Origin: Thermoplasmata archaeon
GTDB taxonomy: Archaea; Thermoplasmatota; Thermoplasmata; Thermoplasmatales; GCA-001856825
DNA: 41,664 nt
Assembly: GCA_023256615.1 (NCBI GenBank)
Contig: JAGDXO010000037.1
Location: 1 to 41,664, forward strand
Reading direction: 5' to 3'
Position 1 is the first letter of the stretch; each line of letters starts with the position of its first letter. Below the pieces are notes generated by a model, which saw only the letters and a program-made list of their open reading frames with translations, had not been told where the DNA came from and ran no database searches. Below are positions 20,660 through 29,288 of this stretch, piece after piece. A program made the translations under genes and the position numbers.

Positions 20660-22486
20660 TTATTTATTGGATTCCATCCCCCTAATTCTTGATTCTATTT
20701 CTTTCTTTAACGCCTCTGAAACTTTGCTACCATCAACCTTACCCCTGAGTTTTTTCATTGCCTCCCCCATTAGTGGCTTGAATGAATCATTTCCCCTTTC
20801 CCTGACAAGTTCAATATTTGAATCAACTATTTCCTTTATTACTGATTCAAGAGACTCCTCTTTGCTTTTGGAAATTCCGGATAAATTCTTGTCTGATTCA
20901 TTGTAAAGATCTTCAAGGACATCCTTAGTTATAAGACCCTCTTTGAGGAGACTCAGTATCCTTGCTGCCTTATCCAGGTCTTTCTCCTGTTTTGAGAAAA
21001 CTACAGCCAGAAGTTTTGCAACTGATTTTGGATTTCCGAATTCTCTTATGAAATTTTCAAGAATATCATCGTACTCTTTCCAGATAGCATTCATAGCTTC
21101 CTGCTCGGATACCCCTAAGTTCATCAGATGGGAAGCTCTCTCCTTAACTGTGGGTGGAATTTTTTTCTTTATCTCGTCGAGAAAATTATGGTCTACCTTT
21201 ATAATGGGTATGTCAGTTTCTGGATACATTCTGGATTTTCCAGGGAGTGGCCTTAGGAATTTGGTTCCATCTGGTGTGGCTGCTCTTGTTTCAGCTGGCA
21301 CTCCTATGAGGGCTTCATTGAGTCTTTCCTCTATAATCTTCAAAGCATTTGCCTTGGAATCTTTATCGACAATAATGAAGGCAAAAGCATCTTCCTCACC
21401 ACAACTTAAATATTCCTTAAGTTTGACTATGTTCTCGGATGTTATGCCATAATTGGGCAGCTCATCTGAATGTATTATTCCTCCTATACCTGAAACTCTG
21501 AGCCTCTCGGCAATCTCTCTTCCGAGCCTGTATTTTCCATTATTAAGGAATCCTGACAACCCCTCCAACCTGAAGGCAATTACTTCCTTCTTTTCCGAAA
21601 TAGCTTTAATTACAATATTCGATTTCCAAGAGTTTGCAATTTCATTAATACTCAATGGCTTTAAACGGAATGATCTAACTCCCTTTCCTCTAAGTTTGGC
21701 AGCAATCTCATTGAGAATTGTCTGCCTTTCTATCTCATATTCCAGGACTTCCTGAATCTGTGAAAGGGACTGGACACCTTTTATCTCTACCCTGTTCCCG
21801 GAATCTAAAGAAATATTAACATCCTGTCTTATACTGCTCACTTCCCTTCTTATGTAACCACTTCTCCTGACAGCTATTCCAAGAGCTTCAGCGATTTCCC
21901 TTGCCTCCCTTGGAGAGCGAATATCAGGTTCAGTAGAGACTTCTATAAGTGGGATACCCAATCTGTCAAGAGAATAGGTAACTACATTCCCTTTCTGTTC
22001 TATCTTCTTGCAGGCTTCTTCCTCAAGTGTAACAGAAGCTATTCCTATTTTCCTATCATTGTGATGGAATACGCCATTAATCCCTATTATACCAGTTCTC
22101 TGGAATCCAGATGTATTTGACCCATCAATTACCATCTTTCTCATGAAATCAATATTATCTACAGGAGTGCATCCAAGAATGAAGGAAACAATAAACGCAC
22201 CACTAATAGCATCCTGTGAAGGAGAGTGGGGCGGTTCTTCATCCATCTCCACAAGACAGGAATTATCCGTAATCAAATATTCAAATTCATTTCTCTTCCT
22301 CTCCTCCTGGATAGCGGCGAGATCGGTATTTGAAAATTCTCCAGCCGAAGCCCTAAGTCTCCTGACTATTTTTCCCCTATAATTATCACTTTCCTCACCC
22401 TCACAGCTGCAGAATAATTTTCTACCTTTAACTTGAAAATGTATTTCGAGGCCTATCTTTATATTCTTATTCTTTTCTTCGTTCAT
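20660..22486 (-). CDS. gatE: Glutamyl-tRNA(Gln) amidotransferase subunit E
   Basis: GatE is the tRNA-binding kinase/amidotransferase subunit of the archaea-specific GatDE complex, which converts Glu-tRNA(Gln) to Gln-tRNA(Gln). The 608-residue protein has the GatB/GatE N-terminal signature GLEIHFQV, the core segment PLIEVSTEPDIRSPREA, a GatE-specific AspRS-like insertion in the middle, and the C-terminal YqeY-like tail with KPLMGEAMKKLRGKVDGSKV. The start overlaps gatD by 20 bases, indicating translational coupling. Presence of GatDE implies that Gln-tRNA is made indirectly. Confidence 0.96.
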   Translation of the reverse strand: MNEEKNKNIKIGLEIHFQVKGRKLFCSCEGEESDNYRGKIVRRLRASAGEFSNTDLAAIQEERKRNEFEYLITDNSCLVEMDEEPPHSPSQDAISGAFIVSFILGCTPVDNIDFMRKMVIDGSNTSGFQRTGIIGINGVFHHNDRKIGIASVTLEEEACKKIEQKGNVVTYSLDRLGIPLIEVSTEPDIRSPREAREIAEALGIAVRRSGYIRREVSSIRQDVNISLDSGNRVEIKGVQSLSQIQEVLEYEIERQTILNEIAAKLRGKGVRSFRLKPLSINEIANSWKSNIVIKAISEKKEVIAFRLEGLSGFLNNGKYRLGREIAERLRVSGIGGIIHSDELPNYGITSENIVKLKEYLSCGEEDAFAFIIVDKDSKANALKIIEERLNEALIGVPAETRAATPDGTKFLRPLPGKSRMYPETDIPIIKVDHNFLDEIKKKIPPTVKERASHLMNLGVSEQEAMNAIWKEYDDILENFIREFGNPKSVAKLLAVVFSKQEKDLDKAARILSLLKEGLITKDVLEDLYNESDKNLSGISKSKEESLESVIKEIVDSNIELVRERGNDSFKPLMGEAMKKLRGKVDGSKVSEALKKEIESRIRGMESNK

Positions 22487-23696
22487 TTAATTCCCCTCTC
22501 AGATTCTTTGCTAAAAGGACCTTTGCATCATCTTGGCCAAAATTTCCAAGCAAAAATGAAAGTTTGATATAGGCCACTTCCGGGAGCATATCGCCAAGGG
22601 GTATCACTCCAGCTTCTATCAGTCTTCTTCCGGTACTATATACATTGAGATTCACAGACCCATACAGACACTGAGAAGTCATGGCAATTATCTTACCCTC
22701 ATCTATTATATTCTTAATATCTTCAATGTAATCATTTGAGATATGGCCAAGACCTGTACCTGCAATGATCAGCCCGTCATTTCTATCTAAGAACTTCAGT
22801 AGAAGTTCCTTTTCCATTCCCGGATAATAGTAAACGAGACCAACCTTTTCACTCAGATTTTCATAAAGATGCATTTCATCTTTTTTCACTTTTTTATAAT
22901 CTTGCATATTCACATCTAGATCCTTGGATATTGTTCCAATTATTTCAGCATTTATGGATTTGAAAGCATCCCTACGTGACGTGTGCATCTTCCTAACTTT
23001 GACTGCCCTGTGAATTGAAAGATAGTCATCATTCATACTTGAATGCATTACCACAGCGACCTCTCCTAAATCAGACTGTGCCACTTTTACTGCTCCCAAA
23101 AGGTTAAAGTAAGCATCTGAACTTGGCCTGTCAGATGATCTCTGCGATCCAGTAAAAATTATGGGTGCGGATGGATTCTCAATCAAAAAAGACAGTGCAG
23201 AAGCAGAAAAAGACATGGTATCAGTTCCGTGGGCCACTACCACCCCGTTGCCTTCAGATATTTTCTCATACACCTTTTTAGCCAAAATCTTCCAGTATTT
23301 CTGGTTCATATCCTCGGAGAATATGTTGAAAAGAACCTCTGCATCAATATCTCCAAGCTTCAATAGATCGGGTTCTGCATAAAGAACGTCTTGTGCATTT
23401 TCAAGAGGTTTTACAGCCCCTGTTGAATAATCAACGTAACTTGCAATAGTTCCACCTGTCCCAATGATCGTGACTTTCTTTCCACTCCCTCTAATCTCCT
23501 CCCTGGTCAGCTTCAATGGCTTGTTTTCAGAAATGACATTTAGTGATTGTATATGGGAGTAATCTATAGCCAGATTATAACCATTCTTAAGTTTAATTAT
23601 CATAAAATCGTGATTTTTTGAGATTAAAATACCATTCAGCAGCTGATATTTCCATCTGACTTCAATTTCGTCACCCGGCTTGATATTCTCAAACAC
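22467..23696 (-). CDS. gatD: Glutamyl-tRNA(Gln) amidotransferase subunit D
   Basis: GatD is the asparaginase-like subunit that releases ammonia from glutamine or asparagine for GatE. The 409-residue protein has a small N-terminal barrel (1-65) and the asparaginase core. The first catalytic threonine is T83 in GTGGTIASYVD, and the second catalytic group is HGTDT at 156-160, with the later lysine in the expected region. It is the first gene of the leftward gatD-gatE-serS-hel308 series. Its promoter lies in the 130-base gap shared with nadM. Confidence 0.96.
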   Translation of the reverse strand: MFENIKPGDEIEVRWKYQLLNGILISKNHDFMIIKLKNGYNLAIDYSHIQSLNVISENKPLKLTREEIRGSGKKVTIIGTGGTIASYVDYSTGAVKPLENAQDVLYAEPDLLKLGDIDAEVLFNIFSEDMNQKYWKILAKKVYEKISEGNGVVVAHGTDTMSFSASALSFLIENPSAPIIFTGSQRSSDRPSSDAYFNLLGAVKVAQSDLGEVAVVMHSSMNDDYLSIHRAVKVRKMHTSRRDAFKSINAEIIGTISKDLDVNMQDYKKVKKDEMHLYENLSEKVGLVYYYPGMEKELLLKFLDRNDGLIIAGTGLGHISNDYIEDIKNIIDEGKIIAMTSQCLYGSVNLNVYSTGRRLIEAGVIPLGDMLPEVAYIKLSFLLGNFGQDDAKVLLAKNLRGELNERRKE

Positions 23697-23731
23697 TATT
23701 CTGAATGCCTAAGACGTAAAAAAATTTACTC

Positions 23732-23798
23732 ATATGATATAAGAAATCATATTTTCATGAACTTGCAATATTTCCATTTCAAAAAAATCATGGAAATA
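23732..23798. promoter_or_regulatory. Two inverted repeats in the gatD/nadM divergent promoter region
   Basis: The gap between the divergent genes holds ATATGAT at 23732-23738 matched by ATCATAT at 23746-23752 (7-base arms, 7-base spacer). It also holds TATTTCCAT at 23769-23777 matched by ATGGAAATA at 23790-23798 (9-base arms, 12-base spacer). The second repeat ends next to an AT-rich TATA candidate (about 23795-23803) for nadM. They could be operators or RNA hairpins; in AT-rich DNA chance is not excluded. Confidence 0.35.
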
Positions 23799-23826
23799 AT
23801 ATTATCAAAGTTTATAATGAGTAATC

Positions 23827-24345
23827 ATGAGACCTTTGCTCATCGGACGTTTTCAGCCTTTCCACAACGGTCATATGTGGTTGGTAAGCAGAATTGTACG
23901 GGAGTATGGGAGCATAATAATAGGTATTGGAAGCGCACAGGAATCGCACTCGCTAGTGAACCCATTCACTGCAGGAGAGAGACATTACATGATTCAGAGA
24001 GCACTGGAAAGCAGCGGAATACACGATTTTTATCTTGTACCTATTGAGGACATATACAGGAACAGTCTCTGGGTTAGTCACATACTTTCACTTGCCCCTC
24101 CTTTTGACGTTGCAATATCAGGAAATCCTCTGGTTAAAAGACTATTCAGGGAAGCTGGTAAAAAGGTTATAGAACCAGAAATGCACGGAAGAGAAAAATA
24201 TTCAGGCAAGGAAATAAGAAAGAGAATAATAAATGGAGAGGAATGGTCTGATCTTGTTCCTCCTGAGGTCTATAAGGTCATAAATGAAATAGATGGGGTC
24301 AACAGGCTCAGGGACCTTTCCAAAACCGATGAGGTTAATAAGTGA
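23827..24345 (+). CDS. nadM: Nicotinamide-nucleotide adenylyltransferase (archaeal NadM type)
   Basis: The enzyme makes NAD from NMN and ATP. The 172-residue protein starts with the nucleotidyltransferase motif GRFQPFHNGH (residues 7-16), continues with IIIGIGSAQESHS, and has the C-terminal loop YSGKEIRKRI, a variant of the usual ISGTxIR motif. Length matches archaeal NadM. It is followed after 18 bases by rpoL. The mRNA is probably leaderless or has a very short leader. Confidence 0.94.
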   Translation: MRPLLIGRFQPFHNGHMWLVSRIVREYGSIIIGIGSAQESHSLVNPFTAGERHYMIQRALESSGIHDFYLVPIEDIYRNSLWVSHILSLAPPFDVAISGNPLVKRLFREAGKKVIEPEMHGREKYSGKEIRKRIINGEEWSDLVPPEVYKVINEIDGVNRLRDLSKTDEVNK

Positions 24346-24363
24346 AATTAGATATCGCTTAAA

Positions 24364-24642
24364 ATGAAAGAAATGGAGTTTATTGTATCGGAAAAAGGAA
24401 AGGACTACATAGTATATGAAGTTCTTAACAATGATAATACCATTTTGAGACCCCTAATGGAAGAGATCGAAAGGGATGAGATGGTGGAAAGTGCCAGATA
24501 TTATTTCGAGCACCCGTACCTATCAAATCCTAAGATACATATAAAGGTCAAGCAGGGCAAACCTCAGGCTGCTTTAAAGAGAAGTCTGAGAAGAATGGAA
24601 AAAGTTTTTGAAAATATAAACAATCAATATAAAAAATTATAA
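24364..24642 (+). CDS. rpoL: DNA-directed RNA polymerase subunit L (Rpb11-like)
   Basis: RpoL pairs with RpoD to form the alpha-like assembly platform of archaeal RNA polymerase. The 92-residue protein has the family pattern of strands around YIVYEVLNNDNTILRPLM and SARYYFEHPYLSNPKIHIKV, then a C-terminal helix. Length is typical (about 90 residues). It lies 18 bases downstream of nadM and is convergent with the membrane protein gene, four bases apart. A start three codons later (24373) is possible. Confidence 0.92.
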   Translation: MKEMEFIVSEKGKDYIVYEVLNNDNTILRPLMEEIERDEMVESARYYFEHPYLSNPKIHIKVKQGKPQAALKRSLRRMEKVFENINNQYKKL

Positions 24643-24646
24643 AAAA

Positions 24647-26011
24647 TTAAATTACGTTGTATTCAACATTTTTTGTGCTGACTATAGACCATGTTAGATA
24701 AGCCATGGATATGAACAGGAGCCATAATCCTATCGCTTCTACAATCCAGGAGAGCGTCATCACGTATACAAGCAGACCTTCGAATCCCATTACAATACCT
24801 GCTATTGCAAAATAGGAGGGTGCTCTCAGCTTCTTCTCACTATTTTTTGCGAAATAATATGCTATTGCAAAGAATGCTGCTACTATTACAAGCATAAAGA
24901 ATGTGTAGAGAAGATGCCCATTTGTAAAAGCCATGTCATACTGGTATCCAGGACCTCCGCTTGGAGGCGTTCCAGGACTGCCAAATCCGTAGTATGCTTC
25001 ATTGAATTCCATCACATATCCAATTCCAACCATCGCAGCCATTGCACCTATCCATGTTCCAATGGATGTGATCTGGGCAAGTTTAGATCCCTTCTGTGTG
25101 TCGAATGTTTTGATCAGACCAATTATGGCAATTAAAGCACCTATTCCAACAATTCCTGTTTGAGAATCGTCTAGCGCTAGACCATTCATTCCAGCCGGTC
25201 CAGATGTAAATATTGCAGGTATCACGTAAGTACCGAAGGAGGAAATCCAGTATAGATAGCTCATTGAAATGATCCCTATGAACGACACTATTAATCCTAA
25301 GCTGACGACCATTTTATATCTTGAACCAAGTTTATGGTATCCAAATAATACTGCTGTCAGTCCCACTATTCCACCCATTACTGCAGGAAGCATCTGGTGT
25401 GAATGTGAAGTTATCAAGTTCCCAAGGAATGTTGATATTCCGCCGATTGAATTGACATAGGAGTTGAAGAATGGGATTGATGAATACGTGAACAGATTGC
25501 CATACTCATAAACCATCCCCATAACTGCCGCTATGGTAGCAGAAATAGCTGCTATTATCACAACGAGATAACCTGCTAACACATTCTTGAATTCATTCCT
25601 GTTTTTAAACGGGAAAATTAAAAGGCCTAATATAAGCAGAACAGCGTCAAGGACCATTAGGACATCTCTTAGAGTTTGAGCTCCTTCATCAGCTAGGGCG
25701 GCCCAGGAAGGATAAAAGAGCACAAGACCAATGAATGAAAGTATAAGCACAGGATAATTGGTCAGCACAATGAATTTATAGAGCTTTTCGGGGATTTTGA
25801 ACACCTTGGCTGTCACTATTATTATCATAAGTGTAAGAGGAATCATGACACCGTGATAGTAGTTAACAACATCCAGTGTAAAATCACCAAGATTGAACCA
25901 TGTCACACCTGGAAACAACGGGCTTATAAGAAGCAAGAAAACTATGTATATCATTATTGCTGCTACATTGGTTTTTAGGTCAAATAAAAAACTTTTACGT
26001 TCTGAAGTCAT
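24647..26011 (-). CDS. Polytopic membrane protein with histidine motifs, possibly distantly related to heme-copper oxidase subunit I
   Basis: The 454-residue protein has about 12 predicted transmembrane helices. Conserved-looking histidines occur near helix ends: YYHGVMIP in the second helix region, TSHSHQMLPAVMGG in the middle, and TNGHLLYTFF near the C-terminus. These resemble the placement of heme-ligand histidines in helices II and X of heme-copper oxidases and NorB-like proteins. However, the diagnostic HPEVY motif and the HH pair of the copper site are absent, so it is not a canonical oxidase. A quinone- or heme-binding membrane protein is one possibility. It is next to, and divergent from, YceI, with no respiratory partners nearby. 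Confidence 0.5.
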   Translation of the reverse strand: MTSERKSFLFDLKTNVAAIMIYIVFLLLISPLFPGVTWFNLGDFTLDVVNYYHGVMIPLTLMIIIVTAKVFKIPEKLYKFIVLTNYPVLILSFIGLVLFYPSWAALADEGAQTLRDVLMVLDAVLLILGLLIFPFKNRNEFKNVLAGYLVVIIAAISATIAAVMGMVYEYGNLFTYSSIPFFNSYVNSIGGISTFLGNLITSHSHQMLPAVMGGIVGLTAVLFGYHKLGSRYKMVVSLGLIVSFIGIISMSYLYWISSFGTYVIPAIFTSGPAGMNGLALDDSQTGIVGIGALIAIIGLIKTFDTQKGSKLAQITSIGTWIGAMAAMVGIGYVMEFNEAYYGFGSPGTPPSGGPGYQYDMAFTNGHLLYTFFMLVIVAAFFAIAYYFAKNSEKKLRAPSYFAIAGIVMGFEGLLVYVMTLSWIVEAIGLWLLFISMAYLTWSIVSTKNVEYNVI

Positions 26012-26116
26012 TTTAGGTCACTTTACTGTATCGCATAGCCCATTAAAAAACTTAAGTTATTTTTAATTTCCTTGTAATATTGATTAACTAAATTGCCTAT
26101 ATTTTTTTATTTCAAA

Positions 26117-26171
26117 AGGGTTTTATAAGTTATCATAATATACTTAGTAGATAAAATATAGGTGATAAAAA
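26117..26171 (+). promoter_or_regulatory. Promoter and ribosome binding site of the YceI gene
   Basis: TTTTATAAG at 26121-26129 is a good TATA candidate. With normal spacing the start would be near 26151, leaving a leader of about 20 bases that contains the ribosome binding site GGTGA at 26161-26165, seven bases before the ATG at 26172. The string GGTGATAAAAAATG is repeated before the PRC-barrel gene at 37012. This gene is therefore leadered, unlike several neighbours. Confidence 0.5.
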
Positions 26172-26708
26172 ATGGAAGAACAAAATTTGAAGAATTGGAC
26201 TCTTGACAAAGCCCATAGCTCAATAGAATTCAGTGTTAGGCATATGATGATATCTTCGGTAAAAGGTGGATTCAAGGATTTTGATGCTGAGATTAAACTT
26301 GATCCTGAGAATCTCGAAAAAGCCGATGTAAAATTTACTGTAAATGCAGCTAGTTTGGACACAAACCAGTCCGATAGGGATGTGCATCTAAAATCTCCGG
26401 ATTTCTTTGACGTTGCTAAATTCCCATTCATAACGTTCACCACAAAGTCGGTGGTTAAGAATGGTGATAATCTCACAGTTAAGGGAGACCTGACAATTAA
26501 AGGTGTTTCCAGAGAAATTGCTGTTAAAGGAGAAATACAGGGGCCAATAAAAGATCCTTATGGCAAGCAAAGAATTGGATTCGATGGGGAATCTACTGTA
26601 AATAGAAAGGAATTTGGCTTGAACTGGAACATGATACTCGAAGGAGGGGGAGTATTGGTAGGAGACACAGTTAAGTTATCAATACATCTTGAGGCTTTTA
26701 CAGATTAA
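26172..26708 (+). CDS. YceI family lipocalin-like protein
   Basis: The 178-residue protein fits the YceI family: WTLDKAHSSIEFSVRHMM near the start, KSPDFFDVAKFPFITF in the middle and RIGFDGESTVNRKEFGLNW near the end. Members form a lipocalin-like barrel; a Thermus homologue binds polyisoprenoid. No signal peptide is present, so it is probably cytoplasmic. A role in quinone or isoprenoid-lipid handling is inference. It has its own promoter with a GGTGA ribosome binding site and is divergent from the membrane protein at 24647-26011. Confidence 0.93.
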   Translation: MEEQNLKNWTLDKAHSSIEFSVRHMMISSVKGGFKDFDAEIKLDPENLEKADVKFTVNAASLDTNQSDRDVHLKSPDFFDVAKFPFITFTTKSVVKNGDNLTVKGDLTIKGVSREIAVKGEIQGPIKDPYGKQRIGFDGESTVNRKEFGLNWNMILEGGGVLVGDTVKLSIHLEAFTD

Positions 26709-26720
26709 GTTAATAAAAAC

Positions 26721-26749
26721 TTTTTATCCTTTTTTATGTTATTCATAGC
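26721..26749 (+). promoter_or_regulatory. Promoter of the PAC2-family gene (probably leaderless)
   Basis: TTTTTATCC at 26721-26729 is centred 25-26 bases before the ATG at 26750. This places the transcription start on the first base of the start codon. No ribosome binding site is visible. Confidence 0.45.
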
Positions 26750-27490
26750 ATGGATAATGATGCGCAAGTTTTAGAAATTGATAATTTTGTTTCAGAAGAT
26801 ACCGTTGCAATTCTTGGATTTGTAGAAGCAACTACATTGGGTTTACTAACATCTTCATTTCTTATAGAACAGGAGAAATTGCATCAAGTAGCTCAGTTGA
26901 AATCTGTGCATATACCACCCGTGACTGTATTCATAGGTGGGAAGCTCAGATCTCCTTTCAGGATATATACAAGAAAGGACGGGAAGCTTATGGTAATTAC
27001 CTGTGAGGTACCAATTGATGATACAGGTCTGTATGAAATATCATCAGCTCTTCTAGACTGGTTGCAGAAAAAGAAGGTCAGGGAGATAGTGGTTATAGAT
27101 GGAATACCAGTAAAGGGAATACCAACTGAGAGGCCAGTGTACGTAGCAGCAGAGGCAAATAATATCAAGAAATTCTCAGATATTGGAGTGAGCAATGCTG
27201 AATCTGCAATAATTGCCGGGATGGGTGGTGCAATAATAAATGAATCTCTCGGAAAGAAGATGACAGCACTGTCCCTTATGACACTATCTTCAGCGGATAT
27301 TCCGGACCCGGGAGCTGTGCTCTCGATCGTCGATGTTTTAAATAAAGTGTATGGATTTAAAGTGGACACCAAGATACTTGAGGAATCCGTAAAGAAGCTT
27401 CATGAAGAAATGAACAAGGTGATAGACCAGTATAACAAGATACAGGAAACAAAATCAGGAAAGGTGCCCGAACCATCAATCTACGGATAG
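26750..27490 (+). CDS. PAC2 family protein (proteasome assembly chaperone-like)
   Basis: The 246-residue protein belongs to the PAC2 family, related to archaeal PbaA/PbaB and eukaryotic Pac1/Pac2. Characteristic segments are VAILGFVEATTLGLLTSSFL, the central VREIVVIDGIPV, and AESAIIAGMGGAIINESLG-like (NAESAIIAGMGGAIINESL), followed by the helical C-terminus. The C-terminus lacks an HbYX-like motif (it ends PEPSIYG), which some PbaA-type chaperones use to dock to the proteasome. A general chaperone or nucleotide-related role is thus uncertain. It is monocistronic by context. Confidence 0.82.
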   Translation: MDNDAQVLEIDNFVSEDTVAILGFVEATTLGLLTSSFLIEQEKLHQVAQLKSVHIPPVTVFIGGKLRSPFRIYTRKDGKLMVITCEVPIDDTGLYEISSALLDWLQKKKVREIVVIDGIPVKGIPTERPVYVAAEANNIKKFSDIGVSNAESAIIAGMGGAIINESLGKKMTALSLMTLSSADIPDPGAVLSIVDVLNKVYGFKVDTKILEESVKKLHEEMNKVIDQYNKIQETKSGKVPEPSIYG

Positions 27491-27504
27491 ATCTATTGCA
27501 GTAC

Positions 27505-27533
27505 TTTTAAATCCTAATATCTAATTTCAAGGG
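27505..27533 (+). promoter_or_regulatory. Promoter of the LOG-like gene (probably leaderless)
   Basis: TTTTAAATC at 27505-27513 is centred 25 bases before the ATG at 27534, so transcription is predicted to begin at or within a base or two of the start codon. No ribosome binding site is visible. Confidence 0.45.
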
Positions 27534-28004
27534 ATGGTCAATGTTTCGGTAATAGGCGGAAGTCAGGTCTCGGATGAGATTTGCGATATTGCAATCGAAG
27601 TTGGCAGATTACTTGCAAAGAGAGGTGTAACAGTATTCTGCGGGGGGCTGGATGGCGTAATGAAATGTGTATCCAAGGGGGTTAAGATGGAAGGGGGTAT
27701 TTCAGTTGGAATCCTCCCCGGGTATAGTACAGATGAAGGCAATGAATATTTAACAGTTAAAGTTCCAACGGGAATGGGTTATGCAAGAAATTTTCTGGTA
27801 GTGAGAGCTGGTGACGTGGTTATAGCCATAGATGGATCAACTGGAACATTATCAGAAGCTTCCTTCGCAATAGCTGAAGGGAAAGATGTTGTAGCAATAG
27901 GCGACATAGTGATAAATCCGAAGAAGGAAAAGGAAGGAAAATTTTTCAAGGCCAAGACGCCTAAGGAGGCAGTGGACCTTGCTTTTTCAAGATTAGGCAA
28001 GTAG
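27534..28004 (+). CDS. LOG/TIGR00725-like Rossmann-fold protein
   Basis: The 156-residue protein has a Rossmann-like fold with SVIGGSQVSDE at the start, FCGGLDGVMKCVSKG around residue 35-50 and PTGMGYARNFLVV later. The pyrophosphate-type motif is DGSTGTLSE, a variant of the PGGxGTxxE motif of LOG phosphoribohydrolases. The TIGR00725 subfamily is mostly uncharacterised; molybdenum-cofactor carrier or nucleotide hydrolase activity has been proposed for relatives. The MFS transporter follows after four bases, so the two probably form an operon. Confidence 0.82.
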   Translation: MVNVSVIGGSQVSDEICDIAIEVGRLLAKRGVTVFCGGLDGVMKCVSKGVKMEGGISVGILPGYSTDEGNEYLTVKVPTGMGYARNFLVVRAGDVVIAIDGSTGTLSEASFAIAEGKDVVAIGDIVINPKKEKEGKFFKAKTPKEAVDLAFSRLGK

Positions 28005-28008
28005 AAAT

Positions 28009-29235
28009 ATGGCAGAAAGTAGAATTGACAGAAGGGTTTACTTTCTCGGGTTATCAAGGTTCATAAGGGCAATGGGAAGAACATCCTCCTTTATCTTCCT
28101 CCCAGTAATATTATTTGAGCTCTATGGAATGAGCTTGATAGAGATCGGGATATTTTCAGGTACTGCTACCCTTATAATGGCCTTTTTCCAGTATTATTCA
28201 GGCAAGTTAACTGATAAAATTGGAAGAAGGAAATTCCTGATATATATCCCCATTCCTGTTGCAATTTCATATTTCACAATGTTCATTGTTATTTATAGGA
28301 ATATGAGTGCTTATTTTCTGATATTGTTGTGGTATTCCACAGTGGTCCTCAATGCACTGCAGTTCCCCGCTATACAGGCATCTGTTGCTGATGTCACAGA
28401 CCTGAATCAGAGGTTAAAGGGGTTTACAATAGTGAGGTTATTTGTCAATACGGGGGCTGCAGTAGGTCCATTAATTGGTGCATTTGTAGGTTCAATAAAC
28501 TTTTCATATATATACCTGGTAACGAGCGTTGCAAGTGTTGTAGAATTAGTTGTACTATTTTTTGCAATTAACGAAACGTACACTCCTCCCAAGGAGATAA
28601 CAAGAAGAACTATAAGGGGGACATTAAAATCCAGCTATTTTTTATTATTCTTTTCAATCGTGGGATTGATTTTCTCTTTTCTTCTGAGACAGAGGGGGAC
28701 AACATTCACCCTTTTTATATATGGTTTTGAACACATTTCACTCATTGAACTAGGTTTTATATATTCAATCAACGGTATACTCGTAGTGGCACTTCAATAC
28801 CCGATATTTTCATTCATGCAAAAAAAGATGAATTTCCTGTACTGGCGAAGCGTCGGCTCCATGATATATTCTCTGTCTTTCTTTATGATCATATTAATTT
28901 CTGGATTCTATGGATATATGTTTATAATGGGTGTTATGACAGTTGGAGAAGATTTTGTAAGTCCCACTACTGAAACAATAATCACATCAGTTGCTTCTTA
29001 TGATTCAAGGGGCACCTATATAGGGACGTATAACATGATAACAAGTTTCGGAAACTTTCTTGGCTCTGTTTTTGGATTATACTATCTATCCGTTTTTCGA
29101 AAAGTACCAGACATTTTCTGGGAAATAATGGCTGGAGGCCTGTTCATTGTTGCAATAATGTACTTCATGATTTACCCTTATTACAAGAGGGAGATCAATA
29201 TATCAGAAAACAGAAATATCTTGTTGGTAGAATGA
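28009..29235 (+). CDS. Major facilitator superfamily transporter
   Basis: The 408-residue protein has about 12 predicted transmembrane helices and an MFS motif A between helices 2 and 3 (GKLTDKIGRRKFL, about residues 65-77). It has no long extracytoplasmic domain. The substrate is not evident; the closest general type is a drug- or sugar-efflux permease. It starts four bases after the LOG-like gene, so shared expression is likely. Confidence 0.88.
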   Translation: MAESRIDRRVYFLGLSRFIRAMGRTSSFIFLPVILFELYGMSLIEIGIFSGTATLIMAFFQYYSGKLTDKIGRRKFLIYIPIPVAISYFTMFIVIYRNMSAYFLILLWYSTVVLNALQFPAIQASVADVTDLNQRLKGFTIVRLFVNTGAAVGPLIGAFVGSINFSYIYLVTSVASVVELVVLFFAINETYTPPKEITRRTIRGTLKSSYFLLFFSIVGLIFSFLLRQRGTTFTLFIYGFEHISLIELGFIYSINGILVVALQYPIFSFMQKKMNFLYWRSVGSMIYSLSFFMIILISGFYGYMFIMGVMTVGEDFVSPTTETIITSVASYDSRGTYIGTYNMITSFGNFLGSVFGLYYLSVFRKVPDIFWEIMAGGLFIVAIMYFMIYPYYKREINISENRNILLVE

Positions 29236-29258
29236 CTATTCATCCACTGAAAAAATGA

Positions 29259-29288
29259 TATAAACTTTTATTAATTTCAAATGTCTTT
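29259..29288 (+). promoter_or_regulatory. Promoter of glyA (probably leaderless)
   Basis: TATAAACTT at 29259-29267 is centred about 26 bases before the ATG at 29289, placing the transcription start on the start codon. A second in-frame ATG two codons later is less favoured by this spacing. Confidence 0.45.
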
